DNA of 64,000 nucleotides from Nitrosomonas communis (GTDB lineage: Bacteria > Pseudomonadota > Gammaproteobacteria > Burkholderiales > Nitrosomonadaceae), in the NCBI RefSeq assembly GCF_900114745.1, contig NZ_FOUB01000001.1, positions 62,001-126,000 of the forward strand, read 5' to 3'. The position numbers and the translations under genes were made by a program. Positions 17,643 through 28,122 of the stretch are shown here, piece after piece. The first letter of the stretch is position 1, and every line of letters starts with the position of its first letter. The notes under the pieces were generated by a model that had not been told where the DNA came from, searched no databases, and saw nothing but the letters and a program-made list of their open reading frames with translations.

Positions 17643-18821
17643 TTAAGTATTCAATTTCTTTAATGTAAACCCTAATCCTTTATGGTAATGATCTGCAGCC
17701 AGCTCAGGTTTATCCAGTTTTTCGAATAATTGCGCTAAAGCAAGATGAGCGGCACGGCTTGGTTCAATTGACAAGCTTGCCTCGAGATAATTTTGCGCTT
17801 TACCCCATAGTTCACAGTAAGTACATAATTTTCCTAGTGTGAGTAATAATTCAGCATTGTTAGGATGCTTTCTTAGCCAACCTTCCGCTCGCTGGATTTG
17901 CCAGCTCACACTGCCATCCATGCAATTAGCATAAAGTGTAATCAATTCTGGATCTAACTTGGTATCAATGCTTTGTTCAATAATTTTTTGAGCGGTTGAT
18001 ACCTCATTCAATGCCATATAAGCACGAGCTGCTACTGCAGCCAGTCTGCTATCAAGTTTTTCTCCTGGATATAATTTGTTCCAGTATTTATTAAGTAATT
18101 CTAAATCCGAACCATATTTCTTAATATTCTCTACATGAGCATGATGCTTGATTTGTTCGATTAATGCCCTGTCAACGGGATAGCGTTTTTCAAGAATATC
18201 CGTCAACTCTAAAACTTTATCCCAATTGTGGGCCATCTGCTGCGCTTTTAATTCCAATTGAAGCACAGCTGTGCTTTGTAGCCCACCCATTGAGTAAAGG
18301 GATTGTAAGGCATTTAACGCTTCTTCATGACGTCCCTCTTCAAGTAATAATTCTGCTTGGGTGACCAGCCTTAACGCTTTTTCTTGAGGAGCTTTTTGTT
18401 CCGCAATATTTAGATAATGGTCACGTTGTGAATAGTTTCCTTGGCGATGAGCTGCGCGCGCTGCAATAGCAGCATTAATCGCGCTAATAACAGGAGGGCT
18501 TTTTAGCTTTAATACTGCTGCTGCCGCTTTCTCTGCTTTATCATATTGCTCCTCCAAAAATGTTTTCACAGCAGCAAGCATCGATTCCCTAATTTTTTTA
18601 TGATGTAAGTGTCTATTCAATCCCAATATTCTTGCTATCAATCTGACTAACAGATAGAAAATAAAGAAAGCAGCAATCAATGAAATGATAAAAATATTAA
18701 TCGTAAGCTCGATCCTGTAAGGTGGCACGATCATTAATACAGAGCCGTTGTTATATTGAGCGGCAATCACAACAGCCACTGCCGCAGCAAATAGAGCTAA
18801 TATCCAGAGCACCAGTTTCAT
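17643..18821 (-). CDS. hemY: HemY-like membrane protein with TPR domain
   Basis: This 392-residue protein has two N-terminal membrane helices (about 4-25 and 40-65) and then a long helical TPR-type periplasmic region, as in the HemY_N family found after hemD/hemX. The role is unproven; it is not the oxygen-dependent protoporphyrinogen oxidase that shares the name in Gram-positives. Its ATG overlaps the hemX stop by four bases (ATGA), so it is translationally coupled. It is the last gene of the hemC-hemD-hemX-hemY group. Confidence 0.88.
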   Translation of the reverse strand: MKLVLWILALFAAAVAVVIAAQYNNGSVLMIVPPYRIELTINIFIISLIAAFFIFYLLVRLIARILGLNRHLHHKKIRESMLAAVKTFLEEQYDKAEKAAAAVLKLKSPPVISAINAAIAARAAHRQGNYSQRDHYLNIAEQKAPQEKALRLVTQAELLLEEGRHEEALNALQSLYSMGGLQSTAVLQLELKAQQMAHNWDKVLELTDILEKRYPVDRALIEQIKHHAHVENIKKYGSDLELLNKYWNKLYPGEKLDSRLAAVAARAYMALNEVSTAQKIIEQSIDTKLDPELITLYANCMDGSVSWQIQRAEGWLRKHPNNAELLLTLGKLCTYCELWGKAQNYLEASLSIEPSRAAHLALAQLFEKLDKPELAADHYHKGLGFTLKKLNT

Positions 18822-19594
18822 TTACTCTCCTCATCACGTTTAATCTGATAAATATGCACAATATCATGACGTTGTGAAACATTTGATAGGGCCTTATCAA
18901 TTGTATAATTATGTATTTGATCTAATTGATTAAGTAGATCAGTAACAGATTCTGTTTGTTTGTCATAGTGGCGATTGATCAATTCTTTTGCAGTTTCTAG
19001 GCTTGTTTGGAAATTTGTTTGATCGTGAGAAAGCAGGGAAACTTGCGCCAATAACAATTGTAGCTTTATCTTTTCTTGTAGAAGTTCGCGTTGAGAAGGG
19101 GATAGCAAAACAATTTCCGGACTATCAACCTTCTGAATAACTATTAATTGCTGAAGATCTCGCTGAATATCATTAATGAATTTATAGCAATGATTATCTT
19201 CTGATGCGAATCGTTTAAATGGAAGATCAACTTTAATTAAATGAGCATCCATCGCTAAAGGTAATGCATCAATCTTCTCGAGCAAATTGGAGAGTTTTTC
19301 CAGTGCTTCTCGTTGCTCGGGAGAAGTAATCGCTGTTGCACGTAGTTCATTAAGCTGTTGTTGAGTTTCTTGTTGAGCAATTTGCACTTTAGAGATAAGC
19401 TGGCGTGGTTTCTTGCCCAAAAAATCAACATTAGTTAAATATTCAGCTATGGATCGTTGAATATCAGTAATCTGACCTCGCCTATCTGCCCATTGCCATG
19501 CCAAAAAAGCAATGATTACAAAAATAATAAAAAATAGAACTAAAATACTCAGATGTGATGATTTGGGTGGAGCAGTTTTAATCTCTCTATTCAT
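18818..19594 (-). CDS. hemX: HemX-like membrane protein
   Basis: This 258-residue protein has a single N-terminal membrane anchor (about residues 14-34, LSILVLFFIIFVIIAFLAWQ) and a coiled-coil-rich soluble part, matching the HemX family of proteobacterial hem operons. The old label uroporphyrinogen-III C-methyltransferase is not supported, since the SUMT domain is not present. It is shorter than the enterobacterial protein. It lies 13 bases after hemD and overlaps hemY. Confidence 0.85.
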   Translation of the reverse strand: MNREIKTAPPKSSHLSILVLFFIIFVIIAFLAWQWADRRGQITDIQRSIAEYLTNVDFLGKKPRQLISKVQIAQQETQQQLNELRATAITSPEQREALEKLSNLLEKIDALPLAMDAHLIKVDLPFKRFASEDNHCYKFINDIQRDLQQLIVIQKVDSPEIVLLSPSQRELLQEKIKLQLLLAQVSLLSHDQTNFQTSLETAKELINRHYDKQTESVTDLLNQLDQIHNYTIDKALSNVSQRHDIVHIYQIKRDEESK

Positions 19595-19607
19595 GATTGT
19601 CGAGAAG

Positions 19608-20396
19608 CTATGCTTGATTTTTAATTGATAGAAAATATTCCAGCAATCCTTGTACTAATCCATCATCTCCAGCAGCAGTAACGTGTATATTGGTAAGGCC
19701 AAGTTCTTTTGCAACATAGGCAATGCGTTCATGCGCAGTGAACAAAGGGGTTTTTTTAAGTAATTGTTGGCCAACTTTACCTATCATGTCAAATAAATTA
19801 TGCAGTCCTTCACTGCTTGTTACTGTAACGGCATGTAATGCATCATTTGACCAACTGTCCAACAGTGGCGATACGTTTATTTTAGGCTTGTCACGGCGAT
19901 AGCATTCAATATATTCTAAATGAGCGCCTCGTTGAATCAAGGTCTCACCCAATAATTTTCGTCCATCATTCCCGCGGAAAATAACAATATTTTTATTTAA
20001 CACTTGCTGTAATTCCGGTACTTCGAGCAAGGCTTCGCTGTCATAGCGGCTGGAGGGCACGATGACGTCATTTATTCCGTACTGTCTGAGCTTATTAGCG
20101 CTTCCTTCCCCCACTACAGCAATTTTCAGGTTGGGTGGGAATGTTCTGCGAGCCTGGATCAAGGGGATTGCTTTATCAACCGCATTTGGGCTAACGAAAA
20201 TGGCCAAATCAAATTCATCGAGATGATCAATAACCTTAAGAAGAGGCTGAGGATTATTTGTGGCAGATATCTCCAGAACAGGAAATAATACCGGATTGCC
20301 TCCCCTCTTCTTGATTTCATTGATCAGATGGGCGGCCTGATGTGCCGGGCGTGTGACTAAAACGTATAGCCCTGCTAGTGGCTGCGTTTCTGGCAA
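19608..20396 (-). CDS. hemD: Uroporphyrinogen-III synthase
   Basis: HemD closes hydroxymethylbilane to uroporphyrinogen III, inverting ring D. The 262-residue protein shows the weakly conserved family pattern: GLYVLVTRPAHQAAHLINEI at the N-terminus, DLAIFVSPNAVDKAIP and VTVTSSEGLHNLFDMI. Translation starts with a TTG at 20396, nine bases after the hemC stop, preceded by a GAAGGT Shine-Dalgarno. No better in-frame start is seen. The gene order hemC-hemD-hemX-hemY supports the call. Confidence 0.91.
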   Translation of the reverse strand: MPETQPLAGLYVLVTRPAHQAAHLINEIKKRGGNPVLFPVLEISATNNPQPLLKVIDHLDEFDLAIFVSPNAVDKAIPLIQARRTFPPNLKIAVVGEGSANKLRQYGINDVIVPSSRYDSEALLEVPELQQVLNKNIVIFRGNDGRKLLGETLIQRGAHLEYIECYRRDKPKINVSPLLDSWSNDALHAVTVTSSEGLHNLFDMIGKVGQQLLKKTPLFTAHERIAYVAKELGLTNIHVTAAGDDGLVQGLLEYFLSIKNQA

Positions 20397-20405
20397 GTTA
20401 CACCT

Positions 20406-21356
20406 TCAATCATGGGATTGCACTAAGGTTGCTAAAATTTCATCAGCACCTTGTTTCCTGAGGCTCTCTGCTAATCGTTGACCAAGCGAAACGCCATCTT
20501 CTGGCTTGCCGCTTAATTCATCATTTACCATGTTCGTTCCATCAGGATTGGCTACAAAACCACGTAAGGTAAGTACATCATCCGCGATTTCTGCAAAACC
20601 TCCCAGGGGTACTTGGCAACTTCCTCCCAATACTCGGCTCATCGCTCGCTCTGCTTCAACACAATAGGCTGTTTCAGCGTGATGTAAAGGTTGCATCAAT
20701 AATGCCAAATCAGCTTGATCATTGCGGCATTCTATGCCAAGTGCACCTTGCCCAACTGCAGGTAAGCTTATTTCAGGTTCGATTAGTGAACTAATGCGAT
20801 AAGCCAGTTCCAGGCGCTTCAGTCCGGCTGCTGCTAAAATGATGGCAGCAAATTGACCCTCATCCAGCTTTCGCAAGCGGGTTTGAACATTTCCACGCAA
20901 GGGTTGGACTTGAAAATAGGGATATCGCGCGCGTAACTGGGATTCGCGTCTCAGACTGGAAGTTCCGATGATGCTGCCTGCTGGCAATTCATCAAGATGA
21001 GTATATTTGTTTGAAACAAACGCATCACGAGGATCTTCACGTTCAGTGATAGCAGCCAGCATGAATCCTGGTGGCATATTCATCGGTACATCTTTCATCG
21101 AGTGAACGGCAATATCTGCACGACCATCTTCCAGTGCTTGCTCGAGTTCCTTGATAAATAATCCCTTACCGCCAATTTTTGAAAGAGAAATATCAAGAAT
21201 TTGATCGCCTTGTGTGGTCATGCCAAGTATGTTGATTTCGGTTTGCGGGTATAATTCACGTAATTTATCCCGAATAAAATTTGCTTGCCACATGGCAAGG
21301 AGGCTTTCACGAGAGGCAATGGTAATTTTAGAAGGGGAAGTAAATGAATTTGACAT
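20406..21356 (-). CDS. hemC: Hydroxymethylbilane synthase (porphobilinogen deaminase)
   Basis: HemC joins four porphobilinogen molecules into hydroxymethylbilane for haem, sirohaem and related tetrapyrroles. The 316-residue protein begins [20 protein letters not shown] and carries [31 protein letters not shown] and the cofactor cysteine in [14 protein letters not shown], where the dipyrromethane is attached. It is the first gene of the minus-strand hem group and is divergent from ppc, sharing an intergenic region of about 120 bases. Haem supply is a heavy demand in organisms rich in cytochrome c. Confidence 0.95.
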   Translation of the reverse strand: MSNSFTSPSKITIASRESLLAMWQANFIRDKLRELYPQTEINILGMTTQGDQILDISLSKIGGKGLFIKELEQALEDGRADIAVHSMKDVPMNMPPGFMLAAITEREDPRDAFVSNKYTHLDELPAGSIIGTSSLRRESQLRARYPYFQVQPLRGNVQTRLRKLDEGQFAAIILAAAGLKRLELAYRISSLIEPEISLPAVGQGALGIECRNDQADLALLMQPLHHAETAYCVEAERAMSRVLGGSCQVPLGGFAEIADDVLTLRGFVANPDGTNMVNDELSGKPEDGVSLGQRLAESLRKQGADEILATLVQSHD

Positions 21357-21478
21357 TAATTATAATATGAAAAGATTACGAAACTTTCAGAAACGAATTA
21401 TTGTAGCATGATCGATCATGGTATGGACTATAGCATACGTGAATTACTAGAATTTTATTAGATGGGAGATACATTGAG

Positions 21479-24277
21479 ATGAGTTCTGACGCTGGTGTAA
21501 GCGTTTATTCTGACAACAATATGAGCGAGGAAAAGGATAAGCCTTTGCGTGAGGACATTCGTATGCTTGGGCGCATGCTGGGGGATACTTTGCGAGAGCA
21601 GGAAGGAGATGCAACGTTTGAATTAGTCGAAACCATTCGTCAAACGGCAGTTCGCTTTCGTCGTGAACAAGATCCCAAAGCGCGGCAAGAGCTTGACGCA
21701 ATCTTGAATCGATTAAGCAATAAGGCGACGATCGCCGTCGTGCGTGCCTTTAGTTATTTTTCACTGCTTTCCAATATTGCGGAGGATCTGCATCATAACC
21801 GTCGGCGACGAGCTCATCTGCGTCAAGGATCTTCACCTCAGCCCGGCAGTGTTACGCTCGCACTGGAACGTGTGCTGGCAAGTGGCATAGATAACGCGAG
21901 CTTGGATGATTTTTTTGCTAAAGCGATGATCTCGCCGGTATTGACGGCTCATCCTACCGAAGTTCAGCGTAGGAGCATACTTGATTGTCAATTGACTATT
22001 CAGCGCTTATTGCAGGAACGCGACCGTATCCAGCTCACTCCTAACGAATTGCGTCACAATGAAGAAGCGTTGCGTGCTGCCATTCAGATTTTATGGCAAA
22101 CCCGTATGCTGCGGTCGGTACGTCTTACCGTTCATGATGAAATTGAGAATGGCCTTATTTATTATACTTATACTTTCCTGAGCCAAGTGCCTTATATCTA
22201 TGCCAAGATCGAGGATTTGCTGGAGCGCCATAAGGGTAAAGAGGCTCCCCAGGTAGCCTCTTTTTTGCGTATTGGTAGTTGGATAGGCGGTGACCGGGAT
22301 GGCAATCCTTTTGTGACGCATCAGGTCATGCTGCATGCGGCAGAGCGTCAAGCCACGCTCGTATTTGATTTTTATATGGACGAAGTCAGTAAGATTGGGC
22401 GAACCATGAGTCTGGCTGAGCGCCTGATCCATGTCAGTGAGGAACTTGAGCAATTAGCGGCTGCTTCGCCAGATATTCCTGCGAGCCGCATTGATGAGCC
22501 ATATCGACGAGCCTTTCTCGGCATTTATGCGCGTTTGGCTGCCACCAGTCGGCAACGGGGTCTTGCCGTGATGCAACGAGAGCAGGTCAATCCAACCGAA
22601 CCTTATGCCGACAGCGCAGAGTTTGTTCATGATCTTGATATCGTGATCAATTCACTCAAGCAGCACAGATCAGATTGGCTCGCGCGCGGAGCATTGCGCA
22701 ATTTACGGCGAGCAGTGGATGTATTTGGATTCCACTTGGCCTCACTCGATATGCGGCAGCACAGTAAAGTGCATGAGCAGGTTGTTGCGGAGTTATTTGC
22801 GCGCGGTACTCGTCGGGATAATTATCTCGAGCTGTCGGCGAGTGAGCGTATGAAATGGCTATTGGCAGAAATCAGTAGTTTGCGACTCCTTCATTCCCCC
22901 TATTTGAGCTACTCCGAACCAACACAAAGTGAATTGCGAATTTTGCAAATGGCAGCAGAAATCCAGCGCCGCTTTGGTCATGCTGCGCTGCCAAATTACA
23001 TTATTTCCATGACAACAGGTGTCATCAATATCCTGGAGGTCGCGCTATTATTGAAAGAGGCTGGTTTGCTCCAGGCTGGCGAGAATCCGCAGTTGGGTCT
23101 GAATATTATTCCTTTATTTGAAACCATTGAGGATTTACGCAGTTGCAGCACCATCATGGATGAATTACTTTCATTGCCATACTATCGTAAATTGCTGGAT
23201 TCTCGTGGCAATGTACAGGAAGTCATGCTCGGTTATTCGGATAGTAATAAAGATGGGGGATTTCTTACTTCCAACTGGGAAATATACAAAGCTGAAATTG
23301 AATTGGCGAAAATTTTTGCCAAGCATAAGGTGGAACTACGCTTGTTTCACGGACGCGGAGGGACGGTTGGACGGGGTGGGGGCCCCAGCTATCAAGGAAT
23401 TATGGCTCAACCACCGAAAAGTGTGAATGGGCAGATACGATTAACCGAACAGGGAGAGGTTGTGGCGAGCAAATATACGGATCCTGAAATAGGACGCCGC
23501 AATCTTGAAACATTGGTGGCCGCAACGATTGAGGCGACATTGCTAAGTCATGATGCCATCCAGGAAAATGCTGCGCGCTATTACCAGGTAATGGAAACGC
23601 TCTCATCCACTGCATTTGCAGTCTATCGAAATCTGGTATATGAAACGCCAGGTTTCAAACAATTTTTTCAGGAATCCACCCCGATTCGGGAAATTGCTGG
23701 GTTGCACATTGGTAGCCGGCCTTCTTCCCGCAAACCTTCTGATCGAATTGAAGATTTACGAGCTATTCCCTGGGTATTCAGCTGGAGTCTTAATCGTACC
23801 ATGCTGCCAGGGTGGTATGGTTTTGGTTCAGCGGTTGAAGCATTCGTTCAACAAGCGCAAGGGGAGGAGGCAGGATTAAAATTATTACAAGAAATGCATG
23901 AAAAATGGCCATTTTTGCAAACCTTGTTATCCAATATGGACATGGTGTTGGCAAAAACCGATATGGGGATTGCATCACGCTACGCTGAGTTAGTCACGGA
24001 TGCCCCATTGCGTAACCATATCTTTGGGCGCATCCAAGCAGAATGGGAACGTAGCGTAAAATGGTTATTTGCAATAACAGGGCATACAGAATTGCTGCAG
24101 GAGAATCCTACCTTAGCGCGCAGCATTCGTATTCGTACGCCTTATATCGATCCGCTTAACCATTTACAAATTGAGTTGCTGCGTCGTTATCGTGCGGGTG
24201 ATGATGTGGATCAGGTACATCGCTCCATTCATCTTACGATAAATGGCGTCGCAGCAGGACTGAGAAATAGCGGTTAA
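21479..24277 (+). CDS. ppc: Phosphoenolpyruvate carboxylase
   Basis: PEP carboxylase adds bicarbonate to phosphoenolpyruvate, giving oxaloacetate to refill the TCA cycle. The 932-residue protein has the expected length, with the catalytic histidine in LTAHPTEVQRRS (about residue 160), GGDRDGNPFVT, the lysine motif GYSDSNKDGGFLTSNW, the glycine-rich loop FHGRGGTVGRGGGPSYQG and the C-terminal NGVAAGLRNSG. ATG 21479 has a GGGAGA Shine-Dalgarno; ATG 21521 (MSEEKDKPLRED) is an alternative start. It is a single-gene unit followed by the broken restriction locus. Confidence 0.96.
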   Translation: MSSDAGVSVYSDNNMSEEKDKPLREDIRMLGRMLGDTLREQEGDATFELVETIRQTAVRFRREQDPKARQELDAILNRLSNKATIAVVRAFSYFSLLSNIAEDLHHNRRRRAHLRQGSSPQPGSVTLALERVLASGIDNASLDDFFAKAMISPVLTAHPTEVQRRSILDCQLTIQRLLQERDRIQLTPNELRHNEEALRAAIQILWQTRMLRSVRLTVHDEIENGLIYYTYTFLSQVPYIYAKIEDLLERHKGKEAPQVASFLRIGSWIGGDRDGNPFVTHQVMLHAAERQATLVFDFYMDEVSKIGRTMSLAERLIHVSEELEQLAAASPDIPASRIDEPYRRAFLGIYARLAATSRQRGLAVMQREQVNPTEPYADSAEFVHDLDIVINSLKQHRSDWLARGALRNLRRAVDVFGFHLASLDMRQHSKVHEQVVAELFARGTRRDNYLELSASERMKWLLAEISSLRLLHSPYLSYSEPTQSELRILQMAAEIQRRFGHAALPNYIISMTTGVINILEVALLLKEAGLLQAGENPQLGLNIIPLFETIEDLRSCSTIMDELLSLPYYRKLLDSRGNVQEVMLGYSDSNKDGGFLTSNWEIYKAEIELAKIFAKHKVELRLFHGRGGTVGRGGGPSYQGIMAQPPKSVNGQIRLTEQGEVVASKYTDPEIGRRNLETLVAATIEATLLSHDAIQENAARYYQVMETLSSTAFAVYRNLVYETPGFKQFFQESTPIREIAGLHIGSRPSSRKPSDRIEDLRAIPWVFSWSLNRTMLPGWYGFGSAVEAFVQQAQGEEAGLKLLQEMHEKWPFLQTLLSNMDMVLAKTDMGIASRYAELVTDAPLRNHIFGRIQAEWERSVKWLFAITGHTELLQENPTLARSIRIRTPYIDPLNHLQIELLRRYRAGDDVDQVHRSIHLTINGVAAGLRNSG

Positions 24278-24540
24278 GTCAGGCAGCCAAACGGATATAA
24301 GAATGTTATGACAATATTTTGCATACGGTTGGAGGCTGTAGATGGGTTGGAGCGTGTATTTTAGGGGAGGTAGCCCTTTTGCGCGGATCGGCTGGAGAGG
24401 GATCGTATCAAAGTTTTACAAGGGCGCTATCGAGACACCATTGGGGCGCTATCATCTTTGTGAACCCTTGTGAATATAACCAGTCGCCTCACCTGGCTGC
24501 TGCTCAACGAAATACTTGAACGGTTCAAGCCGGTCCCACT
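24278..24540. other. Gap between ppc and the broken restriction locus
   Basis: No gene was recognised. A plus-strand frame of 66 codons (24319-24519) has no similarity I can name. A short direct repeat GGGCGCTATC occurs twice near 24420-24450. The gap may hold a decayed insertion, but nothing in it can be identified. Confidence 0.3.
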
Positions 24541-27172
24541 TCATCCTACCTTGAACACCTTCATCACTTCATCGTCCAAGTGGTTGATCACCTTCACTGC
24601 AATACGGCCTGACTGAGGCTTGGAAAAAGGCCGCGAGCGGTCGCTATTGGGGGTAGTCCACAATTCTTCGTTGATCTCGGCTTTCAAGGTGGTCTTGAGC
24701 GCTTTGTACGGATCGTTCTGGCCTAGGAAGTCAGCATGGCGAACGAAAAAGCTTTCGCCGTTATAGTCGGTATCAATAAACCAGCAGGCAATGCCTTCGG
24801 CGCCATCACTGCGGATTCACCCGTACTAGGGTCAAACACATCTACTCCGTTTACTTTCACGCGGATAGTACCATTTTCTTCACTGAGGATTTCGATGTCG
24901 GGCTCGCCGAAAATGACGAACAGATTGCCCTTGCCGGTGGCCTTGAGTTCGCCGGCCATGTGCAGATCAGCATTCATGCGCGCCTTAAGGATATCGGGAT
25001 GCGGCCCAGCTTGTGGAACTCGCTGGCCTGCGCCTCGTAGTTGAAGGCGCAGGCAATGAGCACATCAAAGCCGGCATCACCTGCTTCGTGCGCAGCATCG
25101 ACCAGATCAGGGCGGGAAACGGTACCGAACTCGGGGCCGATGAAAATAACCGCACGCTTTTTGCGCAATTCACCTGCCACACCTTCCATGTATTACCTTC
25201 GGCGCAAATATAGTTGCCCGGCCAGCCGATAATGGTAGTGAAAGTAATGCGGTCTTCCTTGTACGCTTGCTGCCGCCTGCGGTTTGAGGTTTTCCAGGAT
25301 CATCTGCTCGAAGCTATAGCCAGTCGCATAGTCGGCATCCGGTTGTGCCATTTTGTACGGATCGATCAGCTCATCTTCTCATCCACCCCCAGCACGCAGT
25401 GGGACTCAGACTTTCTACGGTAAATGGACCGGCCACGCGCACCTTCTTTTTGCCCTCGTATGGCTTGTCGTAGAGATATTCATACTCAGTCTTGGCAGCA
25501 ATAGAAGCATCGATTTCCCTCTGCCGGGCGATGCGCGTTTGCCACCACTGGACATGTAAGGCTTCCGCTTCTTCCGTCGCCCCGGCGGAGGCCGGGGCCC
25601 AGTCTTTGTCGGCTTGCTGGATTCCGGCCCCCGGATGAAGGCACTCCGGGACAGGCTTTGCTGGAACGACTTTGGAGAGGTCGCGTGGAATTTACCATTC
25701 TTCTCGTGTTGTGCCCAACACCTTATTCAACTGCGCACGCAGCGGTTCCAGTTTTTCCTGGTATTTGTCCCAAATGATGTCAATTTCGGCATTGTTGGCA
25801 ATGGATTTCAGCGTGATATGCGTCACGCGCTGATAAATGAAGCCGTGGCGAATGCTGCCGTAGGTGGGTTTGCTAGAAGGTAAGGTGCGCGTGATTTCTG
25901 TTTCTTTCAACTGTCCCTCTGGGCTATCGGTTAACAGATAATAGGATTAACGCGCACCCATGATGCGTGCACGCGCCAGTGCCAAAGCAACGCGCGAAGT
26001 GTCGATCGTGGTCCAGCGGCGACCCCATTGTTCGGCCATATAAGCGGTGGTGCCGGAACCGCAGGTCGGGTCAAGCACCAGATCGCCGGGATCACTAGCC
26101 ATTAAGAGGCATGCCTGAAGCACGCGTACGTTTGTCTGCACTACGTAAACTTTATATTGAGCTCCCGTAATCCCTCTGTCCAAATGTTTTGAGTATTAAC
26201 AGAAGGAGAGTCGTCATAGCCTTCGATATAAAATGGTCTCTTGTCGCCTGGTTTTACATGGCCAGCAAAATACAATCGTTGAAGACCCACTGGATGATGC
26301 GTGCGCCAATGTCGGCCAAGGCCTGGAAAGAAGTCTGTACCATATACATGCCATGCTTTGTTCTCTGCTTCACCTCCACTATCCTGAGTAAGCGTGATGT
26401 CATCCCTAAAAGGACGCCAATCCTGAGGAATTTTGTCCGGTGAAGCACGCCATTCTTTCGGGATCGTTTCAACTTTACCAGCGGCATTCCATGCTTTTGT
26501 GTATTTTGAGTAATCGACTTCCAGAAGGCTTGCAGGCTTCTAGGACTTTCTAAATTTTATGTCCGATTTTTTCTTTGCATACAGCAACAAATAATCAGCG
26601 ATATTGGCTGTGTAATCGCTTTCTTGATAATGCGTTTCTTGAAAGTTATAAGGCCGATGAAATTATCTTCCTCAAACACCTCATCCATCATCATTCGTAC
26701 CCGATGCACATTCTCATCGCCAATCTGTACAAAGATCGAGCCTGAATCAGTCAACAAATCGTGTGCCACAGTGAGCCGATCGCACAGATAAGTCAGATAG
26801 GAATGAATACCATCGCGCCAGGTATCGCGAAATGCCTTGACCTGTTCGGGTTTGCGCGTGATGTGTGCAGCATTACCGTCTTTCACGTCGCGACTCGTGG
26901 TGCTCCACTGGAAGTTGCTGTTGAATTTGATGCCGTAGGGCGGGTCGAAATAGATGCACTGCAACTTTCCGCGCAGTCCTTCGCGCTCCGCGAGGCTTGC
27001 CATTACTTGCAGTGAATCACCGAGAATCATGCGGTTAGTCCAGTTTTGTTCGTGCTGGTAGAATTCGGTCTTATCGGCGCCGTCAGGGATGCCGTTGAAG
27101 TCGGAAAACAAGTCGAATTGTTCGGGCTGTGTTACATGCTCGTGCGCTTTGGTTTCTTTGAGCAAATCTTCG
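24541..27172 (-). pseudogene. Type III-like DNA methyltransferase (mod), degenerate and 5'-truncated
   Basis: Pieces of one long site-specific adenine methyltransferase run in order on the minus strand. They start with LLKETKAHEHVTQPEQFDLF, then motif IV in LQCIYFDPPYGIKFNSNF, then DWRPFRDDITLTQDSGGEAE, motif I in [20 protein letters not shown], a C-terminal region (KKVRVAGPFTVESLSP, FIGPEFGTVSRPDLV) and the last residues SGRIAVKVINHLDDEVMKVF. In-frame stops lie at about 26541, at 25947-25949 and at 25692-25694. Frameshifts occur near 26605, 26160, 25380, 25000 and 24830, and a repeat is inserted at 25575-25670. The true start is missing because a deletion joins this body to the upstream nuclease gene. 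The gene cannot be functional. Confidence 0.88.
25575..25670. repeat. REP-like palindromic repeat inserted in the mod pseudogene
   Basis: This GC-rich block of about 96 bases has outward ends GTCGCCCCGG and, on the other strand, GTCGTTCCAG, and contains CTGGATTCCGGCCCCCGG. It resembles the dispersed palindromic repeats whose translation gives proline/serine-rich PASAGATE-like peptides in many proteobacterial genomes. Mod-like coding sequence resumes on both sides (EEW-IPRDLSK before, HVQWWQTRIARQREID after), which marks it as an insertion. Confidence 0.6.
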
Positions 27173-27177
27173 ATCAG

Positions 27178-28122
27178 TGATGCGCTTCATCATTGAGAAT
27201 GAGGATGTTTTTCATGCTCATGAGTTCAGGCATGACGCGCTGGATCATCTGGCCTTCGTTTTCAGTGGTCTGGAGATCGCTGCCAGTGCGGCCTTGCAGC
27301 AGGGCGCAGTTGCCTTTGGAAAGTGCCACACGCTCACGCAGCTTGAAAGCATGATAGTTGGTGATGACGATCTTGGCCGTTTAATATCCTCCAGAAAATC
27401 ATGATGCACCAGCTCCCGGCTCGCGTAGTAACTATCCGGGTCATTGGGCAGTAACACGCGCAGACGGTCCTTGATGGTGAGCCCGGGCGCTACAATGAGG
27501 AAACCACGTGTAAAGCGTTTATTTGCAGGGCGACGCATCGCATTGATTGTCTGCCAGGCGATGAGCATGGCTATGACAGTGGTTTTACCTGCGACGGTAG
27601 CTAACTTCAATGCAAGCCGCTGAATTCCGGGTTGGTATTCCGATTGGCGCTCATCAGGTGCTCGAGGATGCGTTTGCCAGCAACGGAAAGCGAAGCGACC
27701 TCAGTTAGCCAGATCGTGGTCTCGACGGCTTCTATCTGGCAGAAAAACGGTCGAATCCAACTAAAGTCATAGCGCCGCCAATGTTGAAGAAGTCGCATGG
27801 TTTCCAGAGTAACTTGCCATTGACTTGAGGGCAAGGAATGCCAGGTATCCACAAGTTTGCGGATTTCGTTGATGATGGAAGTGGGATCATACTGCTGCTG
27901 TTTCTCGGAAGAAAGCCCTTTCCCTTCATCGAAGATGAGATCTTGTTGCACCGGTGCCGTCTTCTGCTTTTTGGATTTGGGGATGGGCGTAATGAATTCC
28001 GCAGGTCGACGGTTTTCAACGATGCGTTGCGTTGGCTGGCCCGAGGAATCCAGCTCCCAATGTCGACAAGGATACTCGTAGGGAGAATTTAGGATGGGCT
28101 GATCAAAAAAGGGGTTGGACAT
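27178..28122 (-). pseudogene. Type III-like restriction helicase/nuclease (res), N-terminal fragment, frameshifted and deleted
   Basis: ATG 28122 opens a 171-residue frame (MSNPFFDQPILNSPYEYPCR) typical of DEAD/DEAH restriction subunits. A second frame continues with the P-loop, but reads ATVAGKTTVIAML where ATGAGKTTV is expected, so a glycine is lost. A further frameshift near 27370 leads to VITNYHAFKLRERVALSKGN and NILILNDEAHH, the DEAH box. Right after AHH the sequence jumps into the methyltransferase body, so the rest of the helicase and the nuclease domain, probably several hundred codons, are missing. The locus is dead as a restriction enzyme. Confidence 0.88.

Noticed and set aside
24319-24519. 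66-codon plus-strand frame after ppc
   Set aside because: No recognisable family, no clear Shine-Dalgarno and an atypical residue mix; described only as an unassigned gap.
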